5,348 bases of DNA from NCBI GenBank assembly GCA_022361315.1, contig JAKSBB010000143.1, forward strand, positions 1-5,348, written 5' to 3'. Position 1 is the stretch's first letter; the number at the start of each line of letters is the position of its first letter. A program made the position numbers and the translations under genes. This document shows positions 5,132 to 5,348 of the stretch, piece by piece. The DNA comes from Desulfobacterales bacterium. GTDB taxonomy: Bacteria > Desulfobacterota > Desulfobacteria > Desulfobacterales > Desulfobacteraceae. The notes under the pieces are model-generated. The model made no database searches. It saw nothing but the letters and a program-made list of their open reading frames with translations, and had not been told where the DNA came from.

Positions 5132-5348
5132 ATGGACGATAGTTTAGACGCTATTCTAGGAAAATATGATGGAAATAGTTTCGATCTGATTCCGATTTTA
5201 CAGGATGTACAACACAAATTCGGCTACCTGCCGGATCCTGAAATGCGAGAGGTGGCAAGATTTGTCGGACTACCTGAAAGTCGTATCTATGCCGTGGCAA
5301 CCTTTTACGAACAGTTCAGGTTTACCCCGATGGGTAAAAACGTGATCA
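5132..5348 (+). CDS. NuoE/HoxE-type [2Fe-2S] subunit (3' end cut by window edge)
   Basis: The 72 visible residues match the N-terminal part of the 24-kDa thioredoxin-like [2Fe-2S] family (NuoE, HoxE, HydC/HndA-type). They include a helical lead with LQDVQHKFGYLPDPEMREVA (23-42), then LPESRIYAVATFYEQFRFTP (47-66) and GKNVI, which in the family leads into the C-x-G-T-x-C-H first cluster-ligand region. That region lies beyond the window. Such subunits relay electrons beside an FMN/NADH-binding NuoF-like protein in complex I, NAD(P)-dependent or bifurcating hydrogenases, and formate dehydrogenases. Which complex this belongs to cannot be told here. The ATG at 5132-5134 has AAGGAG 5 nt upstream. 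It is probably the first gene of a rightward operon, given the long gene-poor stretch before it. Confidence 0.9.
   Translation, partial: MDDSLDAILGKYDGNSFDLIPILQDVQHKFGYLPDPEMREVARFVGLPESRIYAVATFYEQFRFTPMGKNVI

Noticed and set aside
4806..5147. 113-residue plus-strand reading with TTG start
   Set aside because: It has no ribosome site, unlikely composition, and overlaps the well-supported nuoE-like start in another frame.

Overview
The window looks like chromosomal DNA of an anaerobic sulfate-reducing member of the Desulfobacterota, probably a Desulfobacteraceae-like bacterium. This is an inference from gene content: a periplasmic tetraheme c3-type cytochrome placed directly ahead of rnfC-rnfD-rnfG, and a NuoE/HoxE-type diaphorase subunit nearby. 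There was no database match to confirm it. No mobile element, CRISPR array or phage gene is visible.

Left two thirds (1-3788) is a leftward block on the minus strand. In transcription order it holds rseC (SoxR-reducing-system family membrane protein), a membrane-anchored tetraheme cytochrome c, rnfC, rnfD and rnfG, the last cut by the left edge. rnfC, rnfD and rnfG are tightly packed (14-nt gap, then an 8-nt overlap). The missing rnfE, rnfA and rnfB presumably lie beyond position 1. The cytochrome gene has its own good sigma70-like promoter upstream and a textbook intrinsic terminator or attenuator between it and rnfC, so cytochrome and Rnf core are probably not made in equal amounts.

The most interesting signal is in the Rnf proteins. 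RnfC keeps both [4Fe-4S] motifs, but the glycine-rich flavin/NADH signature and the N-terminal GG-I/V-H motif of ordinary RnfC cannot be recognised. RnfD appears to carry alanine where the covalent-FMN threonine is expected. RnfG keeps an intact covalent-FMN motif. With the adjacent cytochrome, this suggests an Rnf variant that exchanges electrons with periplasmic c-type cytochrome rather than, or in addition to, NAD(H). That is a hypothesis and needs an alignment.

The middle (3843-4500) holds a short disordered-looking hypothetical protein gene on the minus strand and a tRNA-Asn(GUU) gene on the plus strand. They are driven by back-to-back sigma70-type promoters, and the tRNA is followed by a strong terminator.

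The right part (about 4542-5131) is a roughly 590-base stretch without a convincing gene. It leads into the start of a rightward NuoE/HoxE-like [2Fe-2S] subunit gene cut by the right edge, probably the first gene of an NAD(P)H-linked hydrogenase, formate dehydrogenase or diaphorase operon.
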